The notes under the pieces are model-generated. The model was not told the DNA's origin. It made no database searches and worked only from the letters and a program-made list of their open reading frames with translations. Position numbers and translations under genes: made by a program. From JBQTIQ01 sp052387955 (GTDB lineage: Bacteria > Actinomycetota > Acidimicrobiia > Acidimicrobiales > JACDCH01), in contig JBQTIQ010000054.1 of the NCBI GenBank assembly GCA_052387955.1, positions 1 to 35,179 on the forward strand: DNA of 35,179 nt, given 5' to 3'. This document shows, piece after piece, positions 1-8,992 of this stretch. Within the stretch, counting starts at the first letter, position 1. Each line of letters opens with the position of its first letter.

Positions 1-2394
1 GGGATCATGGACCTGTGGACCCGCGAGGCCCGTCTCTTCAAGTTCGGTTCGGGCACCGGTACCAACTTCTCCTCCCTGCGGGCCGAGGGCGAGCCGCTCT
101 CCGGTGGCGGTCGCTCCTCCGGCATCATGTCTTTCCTGAGGATCGGTGACCGGGCAGCCGGCGCCATCAAGTCCGGAGGGACCACCCGTCGCGCCGCCAA
201 GATGGTGATCCTCGACGTCGACCACCCCGACAACGAGGAGTTCATCTGGTGCAAGGCGCGTGAGGAGACAAAGGCCCGGTTCCTCCGCGACGCCGGGTTC
301 GACATGGATCTCGACGGCGCCGACAGCCACTCGATCCAGTACCAGAACGCCAACAACTCGGTGCGGGTCACCGACGAGTTCATGCAGGCGGTCGTCGACG
401 GCGCCGACTGGCCCCTTCGGGCCGTCGGGAGCGGTGAGCCCGTCCGCTCCATCGCGGCGCGCGACCTATTCCGGCAGATCTGCGAGGCGGCGTGGGAGTG
501 CGCCGACCCGGGCATGCAGTTCGACACGACCATCAATGCGTGGCACACCGCCGCCAACACGGGCCGTATCAACGCCTCCAACCCATGCAGCGAGTACATG
601 CACCTCGACGACTCCGCCTGCAACCTGGCATCGATCAACCTCCTGCACTTCCTCGACGAAGACGGCCGGTTCGATGTCGAGGGATTCCGTTCAGCGGTGG
701 AGGTCGTGTTCACGGCCCAGGAGATCCTGGTCGGCAGCGCCGACTACCCCACCGAGGCGATTGGTGAGAACGCCCGTACGTTCCGCCAGCTCGGGCTCGG
801 TTACGCCAACCTCGGCGCCCTCCTCATGGCCCTCGGCCTCGCCTACGACTCCGACGCGGGAAGGGCGTGGGCGGCGTCGATCACCGCCCTCATGACCGGT
901 CACGCCTACGAGGTCTCGGCCCGTACCGCCTCGCGCATGGGCCCCTTTGCCGGCTACACCGCCAACCGTGAGCCGATGCTGCACGTACTCGGGAAGCACC
1001 GCCGGGCGGTCGCCGAGATCGACGAGGAGCTGGTGCCGGCCGAGTTGCTGTCGGCCGCTCAGGAGGCCTGGGACCGGGCTTTCGATCTGGCCGAGCGCTA
1101 CGGGGTACGCAACAGCCAGGCGTCGGTCCTGGCCCCCACCGGCACGATCGGTCTGCTCATGGACTGTGACACCACCGGCATCGAGCCCGACCTCGGCCTG
1201 GTCAAGATGAAGAAGCTGGTGGGGGGGGGCACCATGTCGATCGTCAACCAGACGGTGCCGCGGGCGCTACGCCGGCTGGGCTACGACGACACGCAGGTGG
1301 CCGACGTCCTCGCCTACATCGACGAGCACAAGTCGATCCTCGGTGCCCCGCACCTCGAAGCTGGCCACGTCGATGTGTTCGCCTGCTCGATGGGCGACAA
1401 CACGATCCATTATTCGGGCCACATCCGCATGATGGGCGCGGTCCAACCCTTCATCTCGGGCGCGATTTCGAAGACGGTAAACGTCCCCGAAGAAGTGACG
1501 GTCGAAGACATCGAGCAGCTGCACGTCGACGCCTGGCGTCTTGGCCTGAAGGCCATTGCCCTGTACCGGGACAACTGCAAGGTGGGCCAGCCGTTGTCGA
1601 CGGTAAAGAAGGCGGCCGTCCCCGCCGTTCTCGAAGCGAACACGCTTGCCGGCGCGGCCGAGGTGGTGGAGCGCATCGTCGAGCGGGTCGTCACCGTGAA
1701 GGAACCGGTGCGACGCAAGCTCCCGCGCCACCGCGCCTCGCGCACGTTCGAGTTCCGCGTCGCCGACTGCAAGGGTTTCGTCACCGTGGGCGAGTACGAG
1801 GACGGCCGCCCCGGCGAGATCTTCGTGCGCATCTCCAAGCAGGGCTCGACCCTTGCCGGGATCATGGACGCCTTCGCCATCTCGGTGAGCTACGGCCTCC
1901 AGTACGGGGTGCCGTTGCGGGCCTACATCGAGACGCTCACCAACACCCGCTTCGAGCCGGCGGGCATGACCGATGACCCCGAGATCCGTTTCGCGTCCAG
2001 CCTCGTCGACTACATCTTCCGGCGGCTGGCGGTGGCGTATCTCTCCCGGGAGGAGCGGGCCGAGATCGGCATCCTGACCGTCGGCGAGCGCACGCAGCCG
2101 ACGCTGCCCGGTGTCGACGAGACCACCATCGAGACCAATATCGGTCACGACGTGATCGCCGACCCTCCCTCGATCGAGTCGGTGTTGACCCTGCTCGACG
2201 AGACCGGGACCGCCCCGTCGCCATCGCTGGTGACCGGCGTACCGCCGGCGGCCGCCGCGGTCACGCCGGCGCCGGCGACGGGCCCTGCGTCGCATCCCGA
2301 CGCCCCTTACTGCATGCAGTGCGGCGTCCAGATGATCCGGGCCGGCTCCTGCCACGCTTGCCCGAGCTGCGGTTCGACCTCGGGCTGCAGCTGA
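1..2394 (+). CDS. nrdJ: Vitamin B12-dependent ribonucleotide reductase (class II), 5'-truncated by the window
   Basis: Adenosylcobalamin-dependent ribonucleotide reductase, which makes deoxyribonucleotides in the cytoplasm. The frame is open from the first base, so the start lies upstream; about 797 codons are visible. The catalytic N-x-C-x-E motif appears as NPCSE (visible residues about 194-198), where the family carries the thiyl-radical Cys. A Cys at about 207 (in ACNLASINL) should form the substrate-reducing disulfide with a Cys upstream of the window. A TSCPD-type domain follows at about 581-680 (begins RTFEFRVADCKG). The tail is Cys-rich and zinc-ribbon-like (CMQC, CHACPSC, final CGSTSGCS), as in B12-dependent enzymes that recycle the active site through C-terminal cysteines. 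No class I small subunit is needed and none is present. Two hairpins follow the stop. The family assignment is secure. Confidence 0.95.
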   Translation, partial: GIMDLWTREARLFKFGSGTGTNFSSLRAEGEPLSGGGRSSGIMSFLRIGDRAAGAIKSGGTTRRAAKMVILDVDHPDNEEFIWCKAREETKARFLRDAGFDMDLDGADSHSIQYQNANNSVRVTDEFMQAVVDGADWPLRAVGSGEPVRSIAARDLFRQICEAAWECADPGMQFDTTINAWHTAANTGRINASNPCSEYMHLDDSACNLASINLLHFLDEDGRFDVEGFRSAVEVVFTAQEILVGSADYPTEAIGENARTFRQLGLGYANLGALLMALGLAYDSDAGRAWAASITALMTGHAYEVSARTASRMGPFAGYTANREPMLHVLGKHRRAVAEIDEELVPAELLSAAQEAWDRAFDLAERYGVRNSQASVLAPTGTIGLLMDCDTTGIEPDLGLVKMKKLVGGGTMSIVNQTVPRALRRLGYDDTQVADVLAYIDEHKSILGAPHLEAGHVDVFACSMGDNTIHYSGHIRMMGAVQPFISGAISKTVNVPEEVTVEDIEQLHVDAWRLGLKAIALYRDNCKVGQPLSTVKKAAVPAVLEANTLAGAAEVVERIVERVVTVKEPVRRKLPRHRASRTFEFRVADCKGFVTVGEYEDGRPGEIFVRISKQGSTLAGIMDAFAISVSYGLQYGVPLRAYIETLTNTRFEPAGMTDDPEIRFASSLVDYIFRRLAVAYLSREERAEIGILTVGERTQPTLPGVDETTIETNIGHDVIADPPSIESVLTLLDETGTAPSPSLVTGVPPAAAAVTPAPATGPASHPDAPYCMQCGVQMIRAGSCHACPSCGSTSGCS

Positions 2395-2420
2395 CGCCGA
2401 CGCCGCTACACTGTCGGCGT
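2394..2420 (+). terminator. Stem-loop directly after nrdJ stop
   Basis: Perfect 8-bp arms ACGCCGAC (2394-2401) and GTCGGCGT (2413-2420) with an 11-nt loop begin at the last base of the nrdJ stop codon. There is no U tract, as is usual in very GC-rich actinobacteria, so terminator function is inferred. A TANNNT box (TACACT, 2407-2412) lies in the loop and could instead belong to a promoter for the helicase gene. Confidence 0.4.
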
Positions 2421-2449
2421 TCGGCGCCCCGCCCCGGCAAGGCGGTTGG

Positions 2450-2473
2450 GGAGGGCTTGGCTCGAAGCCCTCC
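2450..2473 (+). other. Strong intergenic hairpin upstream of the SNF2 helicase
   Basis: Perfect 9-bp arms GGAGGGCTT (2450-2458) and AAGCCCTCC (2465-2473) enclose a 6-nt loop. It lies 30 bases before the GTG at 2504 and 72 before the ATG at 2546. It could be a second terminator for nrdJ or a 5'-UTR structure of the helicase mRNA; the sequence alone does not decide. Confidence 0.45.
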
Positions 2474-2545
2474 GGGACGCCGCCAGCGGTCGGTTCTCCA
2501 GTCGTGTCGGCTGAGGGCCCCGGCGCAGGGAGCGTCGGCACATAC

Positions 2546-5500
2546 ATGGACAACGCCACCCAGGTCCTCGAAGCCGCCGCCTGGGCGGCGGCCGAGGGAG
2601 AAGCGAACGATCACCAGCGGGCTCTGCTCGAGTCCGACCCACGGGCGTGCCGGAGCGTCTTCGAACGGCTTCTCGACGAGACCGAGGCAAGCCTGGAATC
2701 GGTCCGCCGCCTCACCGGGCCCGAGCGTGACCAGGTCGTCGCCGACTTCGAAGCCGAGCTGTCCCGGCTGGAGACGACGTACGCCCTGCTGACCGGCGGC
2801 CCCGCCAGTTCGGTCGTCGTCCCGGCGGCCGAAGCTGCCGGGGTCGTGAGGCTCCAGGCGTCATGGGCCGGTGGCGACGTGGTCGTGTGGGCCGGCGGAC
2901 GCGACGCCCCCACGGCCGACAACGACGAGCTGGCCGACCGTCTCGAGAGCATCGGCGGCCCAGCCCTCGGGTGGAGCTTGCACCCGGGCGTGCGGCTGCC
3001 CGACGGGCCCCGGGCCGAGGCCCTGTCCATCCCGGTAGCCGAGGCCCTGGGATGGCTGGTGGCGGTCGGGGGCGGTCTCGGCGGCGACGGTGTCGGCGCC
3101 AGCGTCACCTGGCTGGGACGAGTCGCAGTCGAAGCGGTGCGGCTGGTGGCGAAGGGGAGCATCGTCCCCACGCTGCCTGCCGGTCGCCGCTCCGAAGGCC
3201 ATCACCTCGACCTGGCGGTGCGCTGGGCCCCCGCCCTGGTCGACGACGTGCTGGTGTCGGGCCTGGCCCGGGCCATGCCCGGCACGGTCACGGCCCTTGC
3301 GCCGGCCGAGGCCCGTGCTGTCACCGTCGACGTGTTGGGCGCGGTGGTGCACGCGATCGCGGCCGACGCCGCCGGGAGGCTCGAGCTGCCGGCACCGCCA
3401 CCGGCTACCCGCACCCCGGCGGCGGTGGCCGAGGCCGTGGTCACCCGTCTCGACGGCTCGTCCTTCGAGGCGCCCGTCGCTGCCGGCGCCGAGATATCCA
3501 AGCGGGTGGGCCGGTGGGCCAGGGCTGTCACCGGTCCCAATCGGCCGCGGCTCGTGGTCCAGCTCGACCCGCCCGAGCGGGACAACGCCTGGTTCCTGTC
3601 GGTCCTGGGCCCAGGGGCCGAGGGGAACCTGTTGCCGATCGAGGTCGCCCTGGCCGACAGCCAGGCGACCAAGCCCGTGGCCGACGAGCTCGCCCGCCTC
3701 GAGCGGGTGTTGCCGGCGCTCCTGCGCCCGGGCGGCATGCGCCGGGGCCAGGTGTACCTGAGCACCGACGAAGCCTGGGAGCTGATGACCGAGTCCGGCT
3801 CGGCGCTGCAGGCGGCCGGCTTCGACGTGCGCGTCCCGGCGTTGTCGCGGCGCAAGCCGACTCCGGGCCTGCGGCTCTTCACCGAGCCCGCCGGTGAGTC
3901 GGTGGTCGGCGCCCACCAGCTCAGCAACGTCCGGTGGTCGGCCGTGTTCGACGATGTCGAGCTCACCGCCGCCGAGGTTGCCCAGCTGGCGGCCGAGGCC
4001 CGCCCACTGGTGCGCTCCCACGGGCGCTGGGTCGAGCTCGACCGGGTCGACCTCAAGGAGGCAGCCGCGGCCCTGGCCGAGCGGGCCAACATGACCAGCC
4101 TCACCGGCGCCGAGGTGTTACGCCACGTCGTCGGGCTCGAGGGCTCGCCGCTCGGTGTCGGCGTCAGCGTCGAGGGCAGCGGCTGGGCCACCGACCTCCT
4201 CGAGCGGGCCAGGGCGGTCTCGACCGAGGTCGTTACCACCCCGCCCGGGTTCAAGGGCGAGTTGCGCAGCTACCAGGCCGAGGCCCTGGGCTGGCTCGGG
4301 TTCCTCGACGCCGTCGAGCTCGGCGGGTGCCTGGCCCTCGACATGGGCCTGGGCAAGACGCCGACGGTGCTGGCCCATCTCGCCGGCAGCGAGAGCCGCG
4401 GCCCGGCCCTGGTCATCGCCCCTCCCGCGGTCGTCGGCAACTGGGCGGCCGAGGCTGCCCGCTTCACCCCTGGCCTGGTCGTCGTCGTCCACCACGGGGC
4501 CACCCGCGCCTCGGCCGACGAGTTCGACCACGAAGTGGCCGGGGCCGACGTCGTCATAACCACGTACGGCACCGCCGTGCGTGACGTCGACGTCCTGGCC
4601 CAGCACGGCTGGGACCGGCTCGTGCTCGACGAGGCCCAGGCGATCAAGAACCCGGCCAACGAGACCAGCCAGCTCCTGCGCCGGGTGCCGGCCCGCACCA
4701 AGCTGGCCCTCACCGGCACGCCCATCGAGAACGGGCTCGGCGACCTGTGGTCGATCCTCGACTTCACCAACCCTGGACTGGTCGGTTCCCGGCCCACCTT
4801 CGTGTCCCAGCTCTCGGGCGAAGGCGAGAGCGCCCTGCGTGCCCTCAACGGCATCCTCGTGTTCCGTCGCACCAAGTCCGAACCCGAGGTGGCGGCCGAG
4901 CTTCCCGATCGCATCGACGAGCTCGACCGCTGCACCATGACCCCGGAACAGATCGGGCTCTACCAGGCTGTCCTCGACGAGGTCGTCAAGGGATCGGCCG
5001 CCGCCGGCGGCGAACCCAAGAAGGGCGCGATCCTCGCCGCCATCACCGCCCTCAAGCAGATCTGCAACCATCCCGCCGCCTACCAGCACGACGACCGTCC
5101 CCTCGCCGGGCGCTCGGGCAAGCTGTCCCGACTGGAGGAGATCATCGAGTCGGTGTTCGCGGCCGGCGAGCGTGCCCTGGTGTTCACCCACTTCGCCGAG
5201 TGGGGCAAGCGCCTGGCTGACCACCTCACCATCGGCACCGGGGTACCGGTCGCCTGCTACCACGGCGGACTGGCCCGTGGGGCCCGGGACAAGCTGGTGG
5301 CCGAGTTCCAGCAAGGCGTCGGTCCCGGCGCGCTGGTGCTGTCCCTCAAGGCGGGGGGCACCGGGCTCAACCTCACCGCCGCCAGCCATGTCGTGCTCTT
5401 CGACCGGTGGTGGAACCCCGCCGTCGAGGACCAGGCCCGCGACCGGGCCTGGCGTATCGGCCAGACCCGCACCGTCGTATCCCATCGGCTGGTGTGCCCT

Positions 5501-5662
5501 GGCACCGTCGACGAACGGGTCGAGGAGGTGGTCGCCGGGAAGCGTCACGTGGCCGACCTGGTCCTGCCCAAGTCGAGCTCGCTAGCTGATCTCGACGCCG
5601 AGCAACTCCGGACGGCCCTCGGCCTGCGGCCGGACCAGCTCCTCACCGAGGAGGACGCGTGA
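2546..5662 (+). CDS. SNF2/RapA-family DEAD/DEAH helicase-like ATPase
   Basis: Large SNF2-superfamily ATPase, a presumed double-stranded DNA translocase or nucleoprotein remodeller. From ATG 2546 it has 1038 residues. The first ~580 residues are a poorly conserved N-terminal region seen in bacterial SNF2 proteins with an SNF2-associated domain. The ATPase core follows: Walker A DMGLGKT (about 599-605), DEAQ box (695-698), TGTPIENGLGDLW, then the C-terminal lobe with KAGGTGLNL and motif VI QARDRAWRIGQ (about 963-973). The start is uncertain: GTG 2504 is in frame 14 codons upstream but has no ribosome site, while ATG 2546 has only a distant AGGGA. The stop overlaps the next possible start as GTGA at 5659-5662. 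In actinobacteria this helicase often sits beside a SWIM zinc-finger gene; none is seen here. Confidence 0.93.
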   Translation: MDNATQVLEAAAWAAAEGEANDHQRALLESDPRACRSVFERLLDETEASLESVRRLTGPERDQVVADFEAELSRLETTYALLTGGPASSVVVPAAEAAGVVRLQASWAGGDVVVWAGGRDAPTADNDELADRLESIGGPALGWSLHPGVRLPDGPRAEALSIPVAEALGWLVAVGGGLGGDGVGASVTWLGRVAVEAVRLVAKGSIVPTLPAGRRSEGHHLDLAVRWAPALVDDVLVSGLARAMPGTVTALAPAEARAVTVDVLGAVVHAIAADAAGRLELPAPPPATRTPAAVAEAVVTRLDGSSFEAPVAAGAEISKRVGRWARAVTGPNRPRLVVQLDPPERDNAWFLSVLGPGAEGNLLPIEVALADSQATKPVADELARLERVLPALLRPGGMRRGQVYLSTDEAWELMTESGSALQAAGFDVRVPALSRRKPTPGLRLFTEPAGESVVGAHQLSNVRWSAVFDDVELTAAEVAQLAAEARPLVRSHGRWVELDRVDLKEAAAALAERANMTSLTGAEVLRHVVGLEGSPLGVGVSVEGSGWATDLLERARAVSTEVVTTPPGFKGELRSYQAEALGWLGFLDAVELGGCLALDMGLGKTPTVLAHLAGSESRGPALVIAPPAVVGNWAAEAARFTPGLVVVVHHGATRASADEFDHEVAGADVVITTYGTAVRDVDVLAQHGWDRLVLDEAQAIKNPANETSQLLRRVPARTKLALTGTPIENGLGDLWSILDFTNPGLVGSRPTFVSQLSGEGESALRALNGILVFRRTKSEPEVAAELPDRIDELDRCTMTPEQIGLYQAVLDEVVKGSAAAGGEPKKGAILAAITALKQICNHPAAYQHDDRPLAGRSGKLSRLEEIIESVFAAGERALVFTHFAEWGKRLADHLTIGTGVPVACYHGGLARGARDKLVAEFQQGVGPGALVLSLKAGGTGLNLTAASHVVLFDRWWNPAVEDQARDRAWRIGQTRTVVSHRLVCPGTVDERVEEVVAGKRHVADLVLPKSSSLADLDAEQLRTALGLRPDQLLTEEDA

Positions 5663-5760
5663 GCCCTGCTGGCTGGCGTTCCCCGGCCATGCAGGCCGAG
5701 CCTGGCCCGCGCCGGCGCTGGCGCTACGACGTTCGGATGACGGTACCGGTGGACCGATGA
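5659..5760 (+). CDS. Possible 33-residue translationally coupled micro-ORF
   Basis: A GTG at 5659 overlaps the helicase stop (GTGA), and this frame ends with a TGA at 5758-5760 that overlaps the ATG of the next gene at 5757 (ATGA). The predicted peptide is short, Arg/Pro-rich and matches nothing I recognise. Its main support is the fit at both ends: it would carry ribosomes from the helicase to the next gene. It could equally be a chance frame or the remnant of a lost gene, such as the SWIM protein often found beside this helicase, though no SWIM motif remains. Confidence 0.25.
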   Translation: MSPAGWRSPAMQAEPGPRRRWRYDVRMTVPVDR

Positions 5761-6089
5761 GCAACCTTCCGCGCCCGTCGAACGACCACGACCGGCGCCG
5801 TCCCGACCAGGCCGGCCCCAACGGCCAAAGGAGCAGTCGCCGGCAGCGCTCGAAGGACCGGCCCAAGCCCCAGGACGTGTGGCGCCCCGTACCTCAGCTC
5901 GATCCGCCTGCGCCGATCGCCGCTCCCAGCGATCCGGCCGCCCTTCTCCGTTCCTTGGGCGACGTACCCCTGCAGGGCCAGGCCACCACCGCCGGCCATT
6001 ACATGGCCGCCGTCATCGAGCGGGCCGCCGGCCTCGCCACCGCACTGGCCGCCGCCGGCGGCCTGCTGGCCGAGACCACCGACGACTGA
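5757..6089 (+). CDS. Small hypothetical protein downstream of SNF2 helicase
   Basis: A 110-residue protein I do not recognise. The N-terminal ~45 residues are basic and rich in Arg, Pro, Gln and Ser, probably disordered. The C-terminal part (about 55-110) is hydrophobic and Ala-rich, including a helix around GHYMAAVIERAAGLATALAAAGG that could be amphipathic or membrane-associated. The ATG at 5757 overlaps the preceding micro-ORF stop as ATGA and has a weak GGTGG ribosome site. Same strand and tight packing suggest co-transcription with the helicase. It ends 88 bases before the convergent DUF1269 gene. Confidence 0.6.
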   Translation: MSNLPRPSNDHDRRRPDQAGPNGQRSSRRQRSKDRPKPQDVWRPVPQLDPPAPIAAPSDPAALLRSLGDVPLQGQATTAGHYMAAVIERAAGLATALAAAGGLLAETTDD

Positions 6090-6177
6090 CTCGTCGAGAT
6101 CGGATCGATCGGGGCTGCCGGTGACAGTTGGCGGAGGCAGGGGCGAAGCGAACCGCAGCGGAGGGGGAACCGGCTGA

Positions 6178-6735
6178 TCAGGACGGACCGTCGTCGGGAG
6201 CCAGTGCATCTTCGATCGCCTGGCGGACCGTGTCCGGGAACGTGGTGCTGACCATGCGGCCCTCGAAGCGGTTCAGTTCCCGAAGGGCGGCGGTGGGAAG
6301 CACCGGGTCGGCCACCAGCAGCAGCAGCGCCGAAGTGCCGGGGTCGAGCCACTCGGCCATCTGCTTGACCCAGCCGTCGTCGAGGCCGATGTCGACCAGC
6401 TTGCCGTAGAGTGCCCCGCCGGCCGCGCCGGCCAGCGCGGCCACCAGTGGCCCGCCGAAGAGCAGGCCGACGAACGTCCCCAGCCAGGCGCCCCCCATCG
6501 CTCCTCGGCCCGGGGTGACGTCGACGGTCTGGCGGACGTGGGTCTTGCCCTCCTCGCCCTTCGATACCACGACCGCGTCGGCCAGCTGGATGGTGCCCTC
6601 CTGCTGGAGGTGCATGATCGCCAGCAGCGCCTCGTCGGCCCGGCTCGACTTGTCGTCGAACACGACGGCGACGACGTGTTGTTCGCCCGCGTTCGCGGTG
6701 GCGGTCGTGGGGGCATCGGGGGAAGCGTCGGTCAC
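6178..6735 (-). CDS. DUF1269 family membrane protein
   Basis: A 185-residue protein of the DUF1269 family of predicted membrane proteins, molecular function unknown. After a Thr/Ala-rich N-terminus, a soluble alpha/beta part (about 18-70) begins HVVAVVFDDKSSRADEAL and includes the family-typical LADAVVVSKGEEGK. A Gly-rich hydrophobic hairpin follows (about 78-112, GAMGGAWLGTFVGLLFGGP), then a second soluble part ending in Asp/Pro. The gene starts at GTG 6735, preceded by TACGGT six bases upstream and no ribosome site, which fits a leaderless transcript. It is divergent from the ABC exporter at 6930 and convergent with 5757-6089. Confidence 0.88.
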   Translation of the reverse strand: MTDASPDAPTTATANAGEQHVVAVVFDDKSSRADEALLAIMHLQQEGTIQLADAVVVSKGEEGKTHVRQTVDVTPGRGAMGGAWLGTFVGLLFGGPLVAALAGAAGGALYGKLVDIGLDDGWVKQMAEWLDPGTSALLLLVADPVLPTAALRELNRFEGRMVSTTFPDTVRQAIEDALAPDDGPS

Positions 6736-6741
6736 GAGCGG

Positions 6742-6747
6742 ACCGTA
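6742..6747 (-). promoter_or_regulatory. -10 box for leaderless DUF1269 gene
   Basis: TACGGT on the minus strand lies 6 nt upstream of GTG 6735, so transcription would start at or next to the start codon. No convincing -35 is visible. Confidence 0.45.
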
Positions 6748-6914
6748 CCCAACCTCGACGCTGATCGAACGCGCTGAAGCGCAAGTGAGACGAGCATTTC
6801 AGGCCGACGGTGGGAGCCCATCGTGGCGCGGGGCGGGCGCCTGCCCGGCTCCGGGCGATGAGTCGCGGCGCTGCATGAGCAGGGGACCGAGGTTGTCGGT
6901 GGCGACCTCGTCGG

Positions 6915-6920
6915 TAGCGT
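6915..6920 (+). promoter_or_regulatory. -10 box for the ABC exporter operon
   Basis: TAGCGT lies 9 nt upstream of ATG 6930. A weak -35 candidate TTGTCG (6893-6898) is 16 nt further upstream. No ribosome site precedes the ATG, consistent with a leaderless or nearly leaderless message. Confidence 0.4.
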
Positions 6921-6929
6921 TGTGCGGCA

Positions 6930-7823
6930 ATGCTCGAGATCGGCGGGCTCCGGCGGCGCTACGGCGACGTGCTTGCGCTCGACGGCGTGTCCTTCACCGT
7001 CGAGGGCGGCGAGATGGTGGGCTTCGTCGGCCGCAACGGCGCCGGCAAGACGACGACGATGCGGGCGGTGCTGGGACTGGTCCGGCCCGATGACGGCGAG
7101 GTGCGCTGGAAAGGCGCCCCCGTCGACGCCGAGATCCGCCGCCGGTTCGGCTACATGCCCGAGGAGCGGGGCCTGTACCCCCGCATGCGGGTGGTCGAGC
7201 AGCTGGCGTTCCTGGCCGAGCTGTCAGGGCGTGACCGGGCCGGGGCCAAGGACGCCGCGGAGATGTGGGCCGAGCGTCTTGGTGTGGCCGAGCGCGGCCA
7301 TGACCGGCTCGAACTGTTGTCGCTGGGCAACCAGCAACGGGTGCAGCTGGCGGCGGCTCTGGTGCACGAGCCCGATCTCCTGGTGCTCGACGAACCCTTC
7401 TCCGGGCTCGACCCCGTCGGGGTCGACGTGCTGGCCGGCGTGCTGCGGGCGGAGGTAGAGCGGGGAGTGGCGTGCGTCTTCTCGAGCCACCAGCTCGACC
7501 TCGTCGAACAGGTCTGCGACCGGGTGACGATCATCGACCAGGGCCGGATCGTGGCCTCGGGGGTGGTGGGCGAGCTTCGGGCGCCCGACGGCGAACGACG
7601 GTTGCGGGTCGAGCTCGAGGACCGAGCCGTCGACTGGGCCGAGGGCCTGCCCGGTGTCGTCGACGAACGTCGGGAGGGCCGGGGGGTCGTGCTCACCTTG
7701 GCCGAGGGCACCGACCCCGACACCGTTCTCGACGCCGCCCGGGCCGCGGGCCGGGTGCGGCACTTCGCCGTGTACACGCCCCGCCTGTCCGACCTGTTCC
7801 GCGAGGTGGTGGCCAACCAGTGA
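6930..7823 (+). CDS. ABC-2 type exporter ATP-binding protein (NatA-like)
   Basis: ATPase subunit of an ABC-2 family exporter, 297 residues, cytoplasmic face of the membrane. Walker A is GRNGAGKT (34-41), the signature is the variant LSLGNQQ (130-136) in place of LSGGQ, Walker B is LLVLDEP (150-156), and the switch His is 187. The LSLGNQQRVQLAAAL form is typical of actinobacterial NatA/YhaQ-type ATPases. A C-terminal extension (about 215-297) is also usual for this group. The stop overlaps the permease start as GTGA (7820-7823), so the two are co-translated. Substrate cannot be read from sequence; sodium or drug efflux is known for relatives. Confidence 0.93.
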   Translation: MLEIGGLRRRYGDVLALDGVSFTVEGGEMVGFVGRNGAGKTTTMRAVLGLVRPDDGEVRWKGAPVDAEIRRRFGYMPEERGLYPRMRVVEQLAFLAELSGRDRAGAKDAAEMWAERLGVAERGHDRLELLSLGNQQRVQLAAALVHEPDLLVLDEPFSGLDPVGVDVLAGVLRAEVERGVACVFSSHQLDLVEQVCDRVTIIDQGRIVASGVVGELRAPDGERRLRVELEDRAVDWAEGLPGVVDERREGRGVVLTLAEGTDPDTVLDAARAAGRVRHFAVYTPRLSDLFREVVANQ

Positions 7824-8965
7824 GCACCCAGACCGCCGCCGGCCGGGTGCCGGCGAGGCGCGACGTCCTGCTCATCGCCCGGCGCGAGGTCCAGGAACGG
7901 GTGCGCCAGAAGTCCTTCGTCATCGGCTTCGCCATCAGCCTCGCCATCGTCCTGGCCATCGCCATCATCCCCGGGCTCGGCGGTGATCCCGGGGCCAGGA
8001 CCTACGACGTCGGGGTGGTCGGCGCCACCGCCGACCGAGTTGTGACATCGCTGGGCGACATCCAGGTCCCGGGGACGGAGATCGACGCCCGCCTGGTCAG
8101 GTCGGCCGACGAGGCCCGGGCCCTCGTCGGCGCCGGCGAGCTCGACGCCGCCCTCGTCGAAGGCACGACCGTGCTCGTCGAGGAGGACCTCGACGACGAG
8201 CTCGGGGCCATCCTGCGCCTGGGCGTCAGCGGCCAGGCGCCGCCGGCGCTGGCGGTGGAAGCCGTCGCGCCCGTCGACGAGGCCCAGAACGACCGCGAGG
8301 GCCTCGTCCGCATCGGTGTGCTGTTCCTCTACATGCAGCTGTTCGCGGTCGGGTTCGGGGTGTCGTCGGGGATCGTGGAAGAAAAGTCGTCCCGGGTCGT
8401 CGAGGTGCTCCTGGCCAAGGTGTCGCCGGCCCGGCTGCTGGCTGGGAAGATCCTCGGCATCGGGCTCATCAACGTCTTCCAGCTGCTGGCCACCGTCGCC
8501 ATCGGTCTGGTGGCGGCCGTGGCCGTCGGGACCGTCGATCTCCCCTCGGGCTGGGTCGCCGCCGCCGCCATCGTCCTGGTCTGGTTCCTGCTCGGCTTCG
8601 CGCTCTACTCCTGCGCCTTCGCCGTCGCCGGTGCCCTGGCGTCGCGGGTGGAGGAACTGCAGAACTCCTCCACGCCGCTGACGCTCGCCATCGTGGCCTC
8701 GTTCTTCGCTTCCTTCGTGGCTGCCGAAGACCCCGGAGGGGCGGCGGCAACGATCGCCACCTTCCTCCCCCCCTCCGCGCCGCTGGTGGCGCCCATCCGC
8801 TTCGCCGCCGACGCCCTACCCGTGTGGCAGCTCGTGGCCGCGGTAGCAGTGATCACCCTCGCCACCCTGGCCATGGTCAAGGTGGCCGCCCGCGTCTACA
8901 CCGGCGGCGCCATGCGCACCGGGAAAGCGGTCAAGCTTCGCGAGGCCTGGTCCGTTCAGACCTGA
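7820..8965 (+). CDS. ABC-2 type exporter permease (NatB-like)
   Basis: Membrane subunit paired with the upstream ATPase, 381 residues. The start is GTG 7820, overlapping the ATPase stop; the frame stays open upstream to 7472 but that part is a shadow of the ATPase gene. Topology fits the ABC-2/NatB family: one N-terminal helix (about 32-50, VIGFAISLAIVLAIAII), a large extracytoplasmic domain to about 165, then five or six helices. The conserved segment EEKSSRVVEVLLAKVSPARL follows the second helix and is a hallmark of NatB-type permeases. The gene ends 111 bases before the convergent sugar ABC permease. Confidence 0.92.
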   Translation: MSTQTAAGRVPARRDVLLIARREVQERVRQKSFVIGFAISLAIVLAIAIIPGLGGDPGARTYDVGVVGATADRVVTSLGDIQVPGTEIDARLVRSADEARALVGAGELDAALVEGTTVLVEEDLDDELGAILRLGVSGQAPPALAVEAVAPVDEAQNDREGLVRIGVLFLYMQLFAVGFGVSSGIVEEKSSRVVEVLLAKVSPARLLAGKILGIGLINVFQLLATVAIGLVAAVAVGTVDLPSGWVAAAAIVLVWFLLGFALYSCAFAVAGALASRVEELQNSSTPLTLAIVASFFASFVAAEDPGGAAATIATFLPPSAPLVAPIRFAADALPVWQLVAAVAVITLATLAMVKVAARVYTGGAMRTGKAVKLREAWSVQT

Positions 8966-8992
8966 TCTGACCTCGCGGGTCGTCGTGGCGGG

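Noticed and set aside
7472..7819. N-terminal extension of the NatB-like permease
   Set aside because: Overlaps the end of the ATPase gene out of frame, is Arg/Pro-rich, and a GTGA-coupled start at 7820 gives the normal family N-terminus.
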